Assembly (NCBI GenBank): GCA_024998815.1
Contig: JACEUQ010000001.1
Span: 1,240,001 to 1,304,000, forward strand
From: Opitutus sp.
Lineage (GTDB): Bacteria > Verrucomicrobiota > Verrucomicrobiia > Opitutales > Opitutaceae
DNA: 64,000 bases
Direction of reading: 5' to 3'
In this document: piece by piece, positions 24,136 through 31,610 of the stretch
How positions within the stretch are numbered: position 1 is the first letter of the stretch
Layout of the letters: every line of letters begins with the position of its first letter
Position numbers and translations under genes: made by a program
The notes under the pieces: generated by a model
The model's database searches: none
Told to the model about the DNA's origin: nothing
What the model saw: the letters and a program-made list of their open reading frames with translations, nothing else

Positions 24136-24798
24136 TTAAAGGGAGGGTTGGGAGGCGGAGGATTGAGCGAGGAGGCCGAGCGCGACGGCGCAGCGGCGGG
24201 TGAGGCGGAGGTCGTTGGCGAGGTAGTCGAGGGCACCGGCGGGGTCGGTCGCCCACTGGGCGGCGAAGTCCGCGCCGTGACCTGTCTTGCGGCCGACGCC
24301 GAGGAACTGAGCTAGGCGGTCGAGCGAGACGGAGTCCTCGCGGTTGCCGCATCGCCAGCAGTCGAGCAGGTCGCGGCAATGGGAGGGCAGAAACCGGCCG
24401 GAAACGAGTTCGGTCGGCACCGGCACGCGGAGATGCCAGGAGCGGCGGATCAAAAACGGCAGGTCGAAGCGGTTGCTGTTAAACCCGATCAGCTCGGCCT
24501 GCAGGTAACCGGTGGGGGCGATCAGTTGCCAAAAGGCACCGATATCAGCGGCCTCATTATTGGAGGCAAAGAAGCCGATTTCTCCGGTCGCCTCGTTGGT
24601 GTAGCCGATCGCGAGCACCCGACCGGTGAGCGCGGAGAGGGCCCCGGACTGGAACCACTCGGCCTCCTTTTCGGCGACGTAGGCGCGGATCTTTTCGGGG
24701 TCCTTCCAGTTGGCCGGGGCCTCAAAGTGCGGCACGCACTCGGCGAGTTCGGCGCGGGAACGCGGGCCGGTTTCGATGTCGAAAATATAGGTGCTCAT
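24136..24798 (-). CDS. DnaQ-like 3'-5' exonuclease
   Basis: The 220-aa protein has the DEDD exonuclease motifs: ExoI YIFDIETGP (Asp-x-Glu near 7-9), ExoII ELIGFNSNRFDLPFL near 105-118, and a C-terminal ExoIII-like LDYLANDLRLTRR with a final Asp. It probably proofreads or resects DNA in the recombination module. Its start overlaps the Sak4-like ATPase stop by ATGA (24795-24798). Confidence 0.8.
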   Translation of the reverse strand: MSTYIFDIETGPRSRAELAECVPHFEAPANWKDPEKIRAYVAEKEAEWFQSGALSALTGRVLAIGYTNEATGEIGFFASNNEAADIGAFWQLIAPTGYLQAELIGFNSNRFDLPFLIRRSWHLRVPVPTELVSGRFLPSHCRDLLDCWRCGNREDSVSLDRLAQFLGVGRKTGHGADFAAQWATDPAGALDYLANDLRLTRRCAVALGLLAQSSASQPSL

Positions 24799-25874
24799 CG
24801 GGCACCTCCGTTCTGGCGCGAGGCCGCTTTGGCTGCGGTCGAGGTCGACGCCTCGGCAATCTTGTTCATCTGGTCCTGTAGCTTGCCGATTAACCGTTCG
24901 GCTTGGTCGGCGGTGAGTTCGTTCCAGTGCAGGTCGATGCTATCGCAGCCGATCCAAGCGAAAGCCTTTGCGCGGTCCTCGTGCGTTTTGTTGAGGGTGA
25001 CCCAGTAGAGGTCGATTTTTTCGGCCTGCTCGCGGGTGATTAGGAGCAACGGTGAGGCTGGCGTGGTTGCAGCAGGCGATGAGGAACGGACCTTGGGCGA
25101 CGCCGGTGCTGGTGTGGCGGGGGTTGCTGCGCGGGTGAAGAGCGGGGCGAGGCTCGCGACGACGCAGGGGACTTTGTCTTCGAGACCGTAACGGTTTTTA
25201 GCATCCCAGGCTGCTGTGTGAGTGGTGTGGATGACCCGTTCACGGCCACCGACGGCACGCTGTTTACCGTCCTTTTCTGTGACCTTGGTGACGAAGTTCA
25301 CAAATAACAGGGCATCGACCCACTCCTTCACCAAGGCGGCGACCTGTTTGCTCAGTTTCAGCTCAAAGCGGTCGTAGGCACCGACCGCGTCGGGAGCCTC
25401 GAACTTGCGGATCATCGAGTGTCCAACGAGGACCACGTGAATACCGCGGTCGCGGAGCTTTTCGAGCAGGGCCAAAAAGCGGGCGAACTCCTCGGCAAGG
25501 TAGACGTTACCTTTGCCGTAGCCGAAGTCTTCCAGGCTCTCCTTGTTGGCCTTGCGGCAGACTTCCTCGATGAGGAGCTTTTCGGCCCAGTCGATGGAGT
25601 CGATCACTAGGGTTTGAAACCCATGGTCGGCGGCGACCAGGTGGTTGGTGGCGGCGAGCAGCTCGGCCCAGGCGCGGGGCCGGGGGAAACGGGCGACGTC
25701 GAGGTGGGCGGAGCCTCCCTCGGTATCAAGGAACACCGGTGCGGGGAAACCGGCGGTGAGGGAGGTCTTGCCGACGCCCTCCGGCCCGTAAAGGGCGAGG
25801 CGGGTGGCGCTCGGGATCAGGCCGCGCGTTATGGTCACGGGGGCGGCTGGTTTATTGACGGCGGAAACAGACAT
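24795..25874 (-). CDS. Sak4-like RecA-fold ATPase (AAA_24)
   Basis: I start at the ATG at 25874 (359 aa). Walker A is GPEGVGKT at 30-37 and Walker B-like FQTLVIDSIDW lies near 85-95; HVVLVGHSMIRKFE follows. This is the pattern of AAA_24 phage nucleotide-binding proteins related to the Sak4 single-strand annealing/recombinase group. An Ala/Pro/Ser linker (~245-275) leads to a helical C-terminal domain. Together with the exonuclease, DUF669-like protein and helicase it forms the element's recombination block. Confidence 0.8.
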   Translation of the reverse strand: MSVSAVNKPAAPVTITRGLIPSATRLALYGPEGVGKTSLTAGFPAPVFLDTEGGSAHLDVARFPRPRAWAELLAATNHLVAADHGFQTLVIDSIDWAEKLLIEEVCRKANKESLEDFGYGKGNVYLAEEFARFLALLEKLRDRGIHVVLVGHSMIRKFEAPDAVGAYDRFELKLSKQVAALVKEWVDALLFVNFVTKVTEKDGKQRAVGGRERVIHTTHTAAWDAKNRYGLEDKVPCVVASLAPLFTRAATPATPAPASPKVRSSSPAATTPASPLLLITREQAEKIDLYWVTLNKTHEDRAKAFAWIGCDSIDLHWNELTADQAERLIGKLQDQMNKIAEASTSTAAKAASRQNGGAR

Positions 25875-25982
25875 TTGTTTGCAAATCACCAGAGCGCCGA
25901 ACGGGAGGCATAACCCGGAGCCTCCCATCCGGCTCCGCTGGCGGCGGAGGTTTTGCGGATATTTTGGGTTACGAAACCACGG

Positions 25983-25994
25983 GGGTAATTACCC
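25983..25994. promoter_or_regulatory. GGGTAATTACCC palindrome (copy 1)
   Basis: A perfect 12-bp palindrome ~110 bp upstream of the Sak4-like gene start, followed by a further AATTACCC half-site. The same palindrome recurs at 26127-26138. It may be an operator for this operon. Confidence 0.5.
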
Positions 25995-26030
25995 AAATTA
26001 CCCAAAAACGGCCCCGCGACTGGGGCACAA

Positions 26031-26061
26031 AAAAGCCGCCTGCGGTTCGCAAGCGGCTTTT
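26031..26061. terminator. Hairpin terminator after the 386-aa gene
   Basis: AAAAGCCGC and GCGGCTTTT pair around an inner TGCG/CGCA stem, with T-runs on both strands, so it can act in either direction. It lies 11 bp after the minus-strand stop at 26072 and separates the two operons. Confidence 0.75.
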
Positions 26062-26071
26062 GTAGAGAGGG

Positions 26072-27232
26072 TTAATCTGAATCTGGCGGTTCGTCGGGAT
26101 CGGCGGCGAGGTCGAGGACGGGGACTGGGTAATTACCCACCGGCGGGGTAAAACGAGCCGATTGGGGCCGTAATTTGAAAAGCGGCCAGTAACCGAGCAC
26201 CGGCACGCATCCGGGGGTTTCGTGAAACGGCGAAGTGGCTTTTTCGAAGCCAGCGGTGGGTAAATTCACCACCTGTTGCAACCCACTGGCGATTGATCGC
26301 ATGCGATTGCGGGTGGAGTCGTCCCGTTTGCCCGGTGTTAGGGTAATCGGGATGCAACCGTGGTGTGCCGCGAAATCGAGCGCCCTCCACGCTTCGGTTT
26401 CAGCGCCGGCCTTGTTTTCGAAGCCAAGTTCGGCGCGGGAGTAGGAGCGTTCAGGCGAACCCGTCCTGTGAGCGATGTTGATTTTGCCGTTGGTCAGCAG
26501 TGTCACCACCAGATGCGCCCAGGTGGCCCCGGCTGGCAGGGGGAGCTTTTCCAAAACGCGGGCGGGCTCGCGGTCGAGATCGCGCCAGCGTTCGGCCAGT
26601 TCGAGAGTCGCTGCTAGCCGGTTTTTGCGGTCCAGCTCCAAAAAATCAGCCAGCACCCCAAGGCGGCCGCTGGCCATGGCGAGGGCGGTATCCACGGGTT
26701 GGAGCGCGGCACTGGCGGTTGGCACGAAAAAGACGGGCCGCTCGTGCTTTTGGGCGGCGACGAAGGCGACGTTTTGGGCGTGGCCGACCACCGAGGTGGC
26801 GAGGGAAACGAAGACCGGGATGCGGCGTTTGGTGGCGGTACCGAGCCGCCAGCAGGTCGGTGCCACCGCCTCGGGTGGGCCGTCGAGGGTTAGAGTCGAG
26901 GCGATGTCGGCCAACATTGCAGGCAGGTCGATGCGCCAAACCAGCCGGTCTGCGGCGGTGATTTCAAAATGTGGGCAAGCCTCGCCGGGCTGCGCGTAGG
27001 CTATAAGTCGGCCATCGGCATCTTCGTCGATCCGGTGCAGCCGACGGCAGGAGCGTTGGGCATGTCGACAGGGCACCCACCGCGCGGTTCGGCGGGTGTT
27101 GACGAGGTAGCCGGTCGGCAGCGAACGAAAGCAATCTGCGCCGAGGTGGTGGTGCCACTCGGACGGGACCGCGCAAACCCCCGCCAGCAACGGCAACCGC
27201 TCAAACAACCGCAGCAAAATCAAATTCGACAT
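26072..27232 (-). CDS. Unknown protein of the phage-like element, 386 aa
   Basis: I do not recognise this protein. The N-terminal ~100 residues contain spaced Cys/His (CFRSLP, WVPCRHAQRSCRRLHR, GEACPHF) that could form a zinc-binding module. The middle contains FVSLATSVVGHAQNVAFVAA and VFFVPTASAA; the C-terminus is Pro-rich and acidic. Its start overlaps the end of the 402-aa gene by 32 bp, so the two are translated together. A GGGTAATTACCC palindrome lies within the 3' end of the gene. Its place beside integrase and excisionase would fit an early or control function. Confidence 0.65.
   Translation of the reverse strand: MSNLILLRLFERLPLLAGVCAVPSEWHHHLGADCFRSLPTGYLVNTRRTARWVPCRHAQRSCRRLHRIDEDADGRLIAYAQPGEACPHFEITAADRLVWRIDLPAMLADIASTLTLDGPPEAVAPTCWRLGTATKRRIPVFVSLATSVVGHAQNVAFVAAQKHERPVFFVPTASAALQPVDTALAMASGRLGVLADFLELDRKNRLAATLELAERWRDLDREPARVLEKLPLPAGATWAHLVVTLLTNGKINIAHRTGSPERSYSRAELGFENKAGAETEAWRALDFAAHHGCIPITLTPGKRDDSTRNRMRSIASGLQQVVNLPTAGFEKATSPFHETPGCVPVLGYWPLFKLRPQSARFTPPVGNYPVPVLDLAADPDEPPDSD
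26127..26138. promoter_or_regulatory. GGGTAATTACCC palindrome (copy 2)
   Basis: This is an identical 12-bp palindrome to 25983-25994, here inside the 3' end of the 386-aa gene. Confidence 0.4.
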
Positions 27233-28409
27233 CAGCGTAGTCGGGAGTTGGTGACGTTTCGCTGAGAATGATGCCCGAGTTACGCATCCATTTTTCGATC
27301 AACTGGCCTTCGTTATCGCGCTTAAAACTGGCCTTGTTCGGGGTCTGCACGGTGACAAAGCGAGTGCGGCGCGAGTGACTGAAAGTCACCTCGAAACAAG
27401 CCGCCTGAATGGTGCGACCGTGGATGACGTTGGCCTCATTCATGGCTCTGCTGGCGAATAAATCATCGGCGCGGTAGAGGACCGACTCGGCCAACTCGCC
27501 ACCGATGTGAACATCGAGCTCGATCAACGTTATCGATTTGAGGCCGAGGATGTCGGCGCACACCAGCGACTGTTCGCGGGCGGTGCGGAGAGGTTCGAGG
27601 GTGTATTTGTCGGTGTCGGGAAAGGCGTCGGCTTTGTCGAGGAACTGCAAACCGCAGGCGTGGGTGTAGAGGTCGCAGTCGCGTTTTTTGGCGTGGATAC
27701 GCACCTCATTATTTTGCGGGTCGTAGACGATCACGTCGAAGACCTCGCGGCGGAACAGGCAACTGTCGGACTCGCCCGGGGCGTCGGCTTTGACGATGCC
27801 CTCACGGACCAACGGGCCGCCGTGACGGACGATGAAGCGGAGGGTTTCGCTGCCGTCGTTTTCGGGGAACTGGAAAACTTTAACGCTCTCCGGCGGGTAA
27901 AACGGGGCGAGCAAGGTGGCGATTTGGTCCTGAAACGCAGCCAACTCGACTGCATTGAGCCGACCGGCAGGCAGGTTCAACGACGTGCGGTAGGAGCGGA
28001 AAGTACGGTTTTCGCGGGCATAGCGGCGGGCATTGGTGTTCTCGACGAGCTCGGGGTCGATCAGCCAGCGGGTCATGACGAAGACGACGTTTTCCATGTG
28101 GCGGTCACGGCTGAACGTGGGTTCGGTCTCGCGGATCGCGTCGACCAAGGCGGCGACGCCGGCCTCGTCGGACATTTCGTCGACCACGAACATGGCCTGG
28201 GCGAGACGCTTGTCCGGCATGGAGGCGAGCGGCTTCATCAACGTCGCGTGAAGCGCACGATAATCGAGATTTTCAGGGCTGTCGGGCCAGTCGAACTGCA
28301 GGGATTGAAGAAATCCCTGATGCGGAAGGAAAAACCGGTGGAGCAGAGCGGCCGGAATGGAGCGCAGAAGGCCCAGGGAGGTGAACGTGCGAGGATTGTA
28401 GTTCGACAT
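27201..28409 (-). CDS. Unknown protein of the phage-like element, 402 aa
   Basis: I do not recognise this protein. It starts MSNYNPRTFTSLGLLRSIP and has a mixed alpha/beta look, with FVVDEMSDEAGVAALVDAI near 75-90 and VFDVIVYDPQNNEVRIHAKKRD near 225-245; no catalytic motif is clear. It is the first gene after a 320-bp AT-richer control region and is translationally coupled to the 386-aa gene. The pair may act together early in the element's cycle. Confidence 0.68.
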   Translation of the reverse strand: MSNYNPRTFTSLGLLRSIPAALLHRFFLPHQGFLQSLQFDWPDSPENLDYRALHATLMKPLASMPDKRLAQAMFVVDEMSDEAGVAALVDAIRETEPTFSRDRHMENVVFVMTRWLIDPELVENTNARRYARENRTFRSYRTSLNLPAGRLNAVELAAFQDQIATLLAPFYPPESVKVFQFPENDGSETLRFIVRHGGPLVREGIVKADAPGESDSCLFRREVFDVIVYDPQNNEVRIHAKKRDCDLYTHACGLQFLDKADAFPDTDKYTLEPLRTAREQSLVCADILGLKSITLIELDVHIGGELAESVLYRADDLFASRAMNEANVIHGRTIQAACFEVTFSHSRRTRFVTVQTPNKASFKRDNEGQLIEKWMRNSGIILSETSPTPDYADVEFDFAAVV

Positions 28410-28583
28410 TAGGGGGTGTGCAGGGGTGTGCGGGCGCGCACCTCGCGTGAAGGAGGGAAAACCCTCAAACCCGCTTGGTCGTTAGCCCAGACAAGACCTT
28501 AGCGGTTGTGGGGTGTGGACCTTTCTTGGCTTGGATCAATTGATTACTAATTATTAAAAGTTTAAATAATAGGCACTTAAGTT

Positions 28584-28610
28584 ACCCAGTTAATTTTCGA
28601 TTAACTGGGT
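28584..28610. promoter_or_regulatory. Perfect inverted repeat ACCCAGTTAAT/ATTAACTGGGT
   Basis: Perfect 11-bp arms around TTTCG, then TTTT on the plus strand. It can be read as a plus-strand terminator, but no plus-strand gene precedes it, so an operator for the operon starting at 28409 is as likely. Confidence 0.55.
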
Positions 28611-28651
28611 TTTTGAGGGAACCGGACGCGGTGAATGGGTTACTGTGGTTG

Positions 28652-28679
28652 CCAAAAAAGCCCGCCGATAAGGGCGGGC
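28652..28679 (-). terminator. Terminator of the excisionase-like gene
   Basis: On the minus strand GCCCGCC pairs with GGCGGGC around TTATC, followed by TTTTTT. It lies ~55 bp after the stop at 28733. Confidence 0.8.
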
Positions 28680-28732
28680 AGGGGCGCGGCAAGGGCGACG
28701 CCGGAAATCGGCGCGATGCGACGGGATGCGAA

Positions 28733-28978
28733 TCAGGCGCGGGCGGGAATTTTTAGTTTGGTGCGGATATGGAGCGAAACCTCTGCCGGATCATAATAAA
28801 CGAAGTGGCCGACGCGGTGATGAGGAATGCGGCGGAGTTTGGACCATTCGCGCAGAGTGCGGATGGAGGGTTCACGACCGATGGGGAAAATGCCACTGGC
28901 GCGAAGACCTACTACGTCGGTGAGTTGCGCGTTGATCGAGGGTTGAATACAGGGAGCGGAAACGGTGGTTGGGTTCAT
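28733..28978 (-). CDS. Excisionase/AlpA-like HTH protein
   Basis: I start at the ATG at 28978 (81 aa); the longer frame passes through a palindrome. The second half, GREPSIRTLREWSKLRRIPHHRVGHFVYYDPAEV, is the winged-helix pattern of AlpA/MerR-like excisionases, with a recognition helix and a wing ending in the usual tyrosines. It lies directly next to the integrase gene and ends at its own terminator. It probably directs excision and may regulate the element. A GTTGACAC box lies 14 nt before the start. Confidence 0.75.
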   Translation of the reverse strand: MNPTTVSAPCIQPSINAQLTDVVGLRASGIFPIGREPSIRTLREWSKLRRIPHHRVGHFVYYDPAEVSLHIRTKLKIPARA

Positions 28979-28992
28979 GCGTCCAAGGCGGG

Positions 28993-29000
28993 GTGTCAAC
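28993..29000 (-). promoter_or_regulatory. GTTGACAC box upstream of the excisionase-like gene
   Basis: The minus strand reads GTTGACAC 14 nt before the ATG at 28978; one member of the motif set described in the findings. Confidence 0.4.
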
Positions 29001-29047
29001 GTGGCGGCGGAAAAAAGCCCGCACGGGTGAAGGTGCGGGCGGTGATC

Positions 29048-29071
29048 AAAAACGACATCTGTGTCGTTTTT
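29048..29071. promoter_or_regulatory. 24-bp palindrome, operator type A (second copy)
   Basis: Arms AAAAACGACA and TGTCGTTTTT around TCTG; the arms are identical to those at 18597-18620. It lies between integrase and excisionase, 70 bp upstream of the latter's ATG. It may be an operator or a terminator for the integrase transcript (a T-run follows on each strand). Confidence 0.6.
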
Positions 29072-29104
29072 GGGGAGGGGTTGAAGGCTGGCAGGGATGG
29101 GCGA

Positions 29105-29136
29105 GGTCAAATAGGTCAACATTGACTGATTTGACC
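29105..29136. promoter_or_regulatory. 32-bp palindrome of four GTCAA half-sites
   Basis: GGTCAAAT and ATTTGACC form the outer arms, with inner GGTCAA and TTGACT half-sites. It sits 39 bp after the integrase stop. It may be an excisionase or integrase arm-type site. Confidence 0.55.
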
Positions 29137-29175
29137 CCGGATTAGCACGGGGTGGTGGAGTGGGTTGGGTGCCGA

Positions 29176-30366
29176 CTAGGCGGCGATGGGTAAGGGGATC
29201 GCGGCGGTGGCGGGGACCGGCGTCGGCAGGATTCCGAAGAACTGCTCGGCCTCGGCAGGGGTTTTGAGGTCGAGGTAGTGCTTGCGGATGATGCTCTCTG
29301 AGTTGCCCGCCTGGAGTGCTGCCTCGCCCATCGATCGGTATTTGGCGACGTGCATGGAAATGAACGTGTGCCGCATGATGTCGTGGGACAGGTCGAAGGA
29401 TTTGGCCACAACGGCGCGGCTATTTTTAAGGTTTTTCGGGATGATGGGGAAGCGATCGAGCGGGTAGGCGGTCAGCCAAGCCGCGAGGTTGGGCTGGATG
29501 GTTACGTTGCGCTTCATGCGCACCTTGGACACTTCGGGCTCGATCAGGATGACGCCGGTATCGAGACGGACATGGTCGGCTTGGAGCTTCATGATTTCGC
29601 CATTCCGTACGCAGGGGCGGATGCCGGCAAACAGCGCCAAGGCGAAGAACGGCACCATGACACCGCCGTCAATCTGCTCAACGTGGTGCATGAGCTTGGC
29701 GGCTTGCTCGGCGCTAAGGGTTTTGGCAGAACCTCGCCGGTGAGCGATGCGGTGGTGGGGCATCTTTTCGACCGGATTGGTGGCGACCCAGTCCTTCTGG
29801 AAGGCGAACTTAAAAAAGGTATGCAGGATACCTCTGCGATTATTGATCGTTTTGGGGCAGGCGTTGCCACGCTGACAAACCTCGGTGAGTTGCAGGGTGG
29901 TGAGTTGGGAAACAAGCACGCCCGGAAAGCTTTTCATGAGAACTTCCAGTTGGCGGCGGATGTGGTGGTGTTGGGAGATCGAGAGCAGATTCTGGTCATG
30001 CTCCCGTGTCTTAAAAGCGATGTAGGCGGCTACAGCTTCGGCTAGGGTTTGTTCGCGATCAGGCGCACGGTAGTTGGCCAAGGCGAAATCGACGTAAAAC
30101 ACTAGAGACTTAGGGGCCTCTGAAAGGCGGCGAAAGACGGTTTCGGCGTCATGGAGCTGCTCGTCGGTCAGGCGTGTTAAAGCAGTGCGAACGCCTGCCT
30201 CGGTTTGAGCGGCCTTGGCTTCGAGGGATGCCTTTTCGGCTCCGGCCTCGGCACGGGTTTTGAAGTTCTTGCGAATGCGAAGACCGTTGATGCGGCCATC
30301 GACTCGCCAAGAGGTGATGCCGTTGGGATTTATGAAGCGGCTAACGGTGAATGCGGACGGGGACAT
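29176..30366 (-). CDS. int: Tyrosine recombinase (integrase)
   Basis: The 396-aa protein has an N-terminal arm-binding region (residues ~1-60, basic), a SAM-like core-binding domain (~105-205) and a catalytic domain: Arg250 in ALFAGIRP, a beta-strand Lys near 281-285, His328 and Arg332 in LSHDIMRHTF, and nucleophile Tyr364 in IIRKHYLD. It probably integrates the element at the adjacent tRNA-Ser gene, whose 3' end lies 74 bp upstream of the integrase start. The C-terminus ends in a Pro-rich tail. A TTGACA box lies 13 nt before the start. Confidence 0.9.
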   Translation of the reverse strand: MSPSAFTVSRFINPNGITSWRVDGRINGLRIRKNFKTRAEAGAEKASLEAKAAQTEAGVRTALTRLTDEQLHDAETVFRRLSEAPKSLVFYVDFALANYRAPDREQTLAEAVAAYIAFKTREHDQNLLSISQHHHIRRQLEVLMKSFPGVLVSQLTTLQLTEVCQRGNACPKTINNRRGILHTFFKFAFQKDWVATNPVEKMPHHRIAHRRGSAKTLSAEQAAKLMHHVEQIDGGVMVPFFALALFAGIRPCVRNGEIMKLQADHVRLDTGVILIEPEVSKVRMKRNVTIQPNLAAWLTAYPLDRFPIIPKNLKNSRAVVAKSFDLSHDIMRHTFISMHVAKYRSMGEAALQAGNSESIIRKHYLDLKTPAEAEQFFGILPTPVPATAAIPLPIAA

Positions 30367-30379
30367 GTTTAGGTTGCCA

Positions 30380-30385
30380 TGTCAA
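30380..30385 (-). promoter_or_regulatory. TTGACA box upstream of the integrase
   Basis: The minus strand reads TTGACA 13 nt before the integrase ATG, inside an imperfect GGTTG/CAACC inverted repeat (30372-30395). Confidence 0.35.
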
Positions 30386-30410
30386 TTGGACAACCTAGTC
30401 AGCTCGTTTT

Positions 30411-30436
30411 ATTAAACCGCTAATTAGTAGCGGCTT
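30411..30436 (-). terminator. Hairpin downstream of tRNA-Ser
   Basis: CCGCTA (30428-30433 read on minus) pairs with TAGCGG, followed by TTTAATAAAAC. It probably ends the tRNA transcript before the integrase. Confidence 0.55.
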
Positions 30437-30439
30437 AAC

Positions 30440-30531
30440 TGGCGGAGGGGGGGGGATTCGAACCCCCGGTAGGCTTTTACACCTACGGCGCTTTAGCAAA
30501 GCGCTGCTTTCGACCACTCAGCCACCTCTCC
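30440..30531 (-). tRNA. tRNA-Ser(GCU)
   Basis: The minus strand folds as a class II tRNA of 92 nt. The acceptor stem opens GGAGAGG and closes CCCCTCC (one A-C mismatch), with discriminator G and an encoded CCA. The D arm is GGCTGAGTGGTCGAAAGC-like; the anticodon stem GCGCT/AGCGC holds loop TTGCTAA (anticodon GCT); there is a long variable arm (GTAGGTG/AGCCTAC), and the T arm is GGGGG-TTCGAAT-CCCCC. The 3' end faces the integrase, so it is the likely attachment site of the element. Confidence 0.95.
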
Positions 30532-30678
30532 GTTAAGCAGAAGCGAAAACCAAAGGTGCCCAACGCAAAGTGCAAGGTCTTTCTCTAGCGTTTATCCGCA
30601 ACCTGCAACTTACCCCGTTTTGTCTCCGAGGATCCCTGTCCATCCCGCGCCCTCAGCCCCTTCTCGCACCCGCCGAAA

Positions 30679-31386
30679 TCAGCTTTCGTCGTCGTCCGGG
30701 CGCTCGATCGCATCACGGCACTCGCTCATCACCCGCAGCCAGATCTCGCGCAGGTCAAACAAACGCGGCTGGGCATCAGCCCTGAATTTCACCACCGCTG
30801 CCTGCTTGCCGGCCGCAGCCGTGTTCAGCAAAGCAAAGGTGCGATTGAGCTCGGCCATCGAGCGCTTAAACAGGCTGATCGCCATCGCATAATCACCAAA
30901 GTCGAGGGCCTGAATCGCCAACATGGCTTGCTCCTCGCCCCGGTAAATCGAGGCATGTACGTCGATCGCCAGCGACTGGGGGACTTTGGCGCTGGTGTGG
31001 GCAATCTGCTCCCATCCACGCTTAAGACTCAGATAAATCGCCTTCGTGGAGATAAAAATCGGGTTCTTGTGAAGCGTGTAGGGATCGTCCGCGCCATCAT
31101 CGATCTCACCCGTGGCAACCGCGTCCAAATCCTCTTCATCCAAGTCGTCGTCGGAATCGTCGTCGGTGACGTCCGAACTCCAAGCGTCTTCATCCCAACC
31201 CATCAAATGAGCGGTTTCGTCAATGCGGTCTTCCTTGCCATTAAGCTGCTCGTAATAGGCGAGGTAGCGATGAATCACGTCGTCTTGGGCGCGCAGGTAC
31301 TTTTCCCAGTCAAATTCATTCCATGCGAGCTCTCCACGATCATCCCACTCGTTGTCGGAGGGGCCGTTGGATTCGGATTTGCTCAT
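30679..31386 (-). CDS. Acidic cytoplasmic protein of unknown function
   Basis: I start at the ATG at 31386 (235 aa), since the frame further up has no coding character. An N-terminal acidic region (DDDSDDDLDEEDLDAV near 75-95) precedes a helical domain with IFISTKAIYLSLKRGWEQIAH and RGEEQAMLAIQALDFGDYAMAISLFKRSMAEL, a TPR-like repeat. No signal peptide or membrane segment. I cannot assign a function. It is the first host gene to the right of the tRNA and stands alone. Confidence 0.72.
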   Translation of the reverse strand: MSKSESNGPSDNEWDDRGELAWNEFDWEKYLRAQDDVIHRYLAYYEQLNGKEDRIDETAHLMGWDEDAWSSDVTDDDSDDDLDEEDLDAVATGEIDDGADDPYTLHKNPIFISTKAIYLSLKRGWEQIAHTSAKVPQSLAIDVHASIYRGEEQAMLAIQALDFGDYAMAISLFKRSMAELNRTFALLNTAAAGKQAAVVKFRADAQPRLFDLREIWLRVMSECRDAIERPDDDES

Positions 31387-31610
31387 TTTTTTGGGGTCCG
31401 AGGACCTTGGATTTGGAGGCTGTTCCAATGCCCCAAAAACGCAAAGCAAATTCCACTTTTGCAAAGAGCGCCGCCCCCTTTCCGAGCTGGAGCTCAGCGC
31501 TCCTTAAACCAAAAGAGCGCACTTTGCGTTTAACCCATGAATTTCGTGCGGTTCACTTTGCAGATTGAATCCGCTCCGATCGAACCGCTATTTTTTGCCA
31601 TCTTTATCCC

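Larger units (their letters stand above)
28410..28732. other. Control region between excisionase-like and 402-aa genes
   Basis: This 320-bp stretch has no gene. It is locally AT-rich (28530-28620), includes TTGATTACTAATTATTAAAA, and contains an 11-bp-arm palindrome (28584-28610) and the excisionase terminator. It probably holds the promoter for the leftward early operon. Confidence 0.5.
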
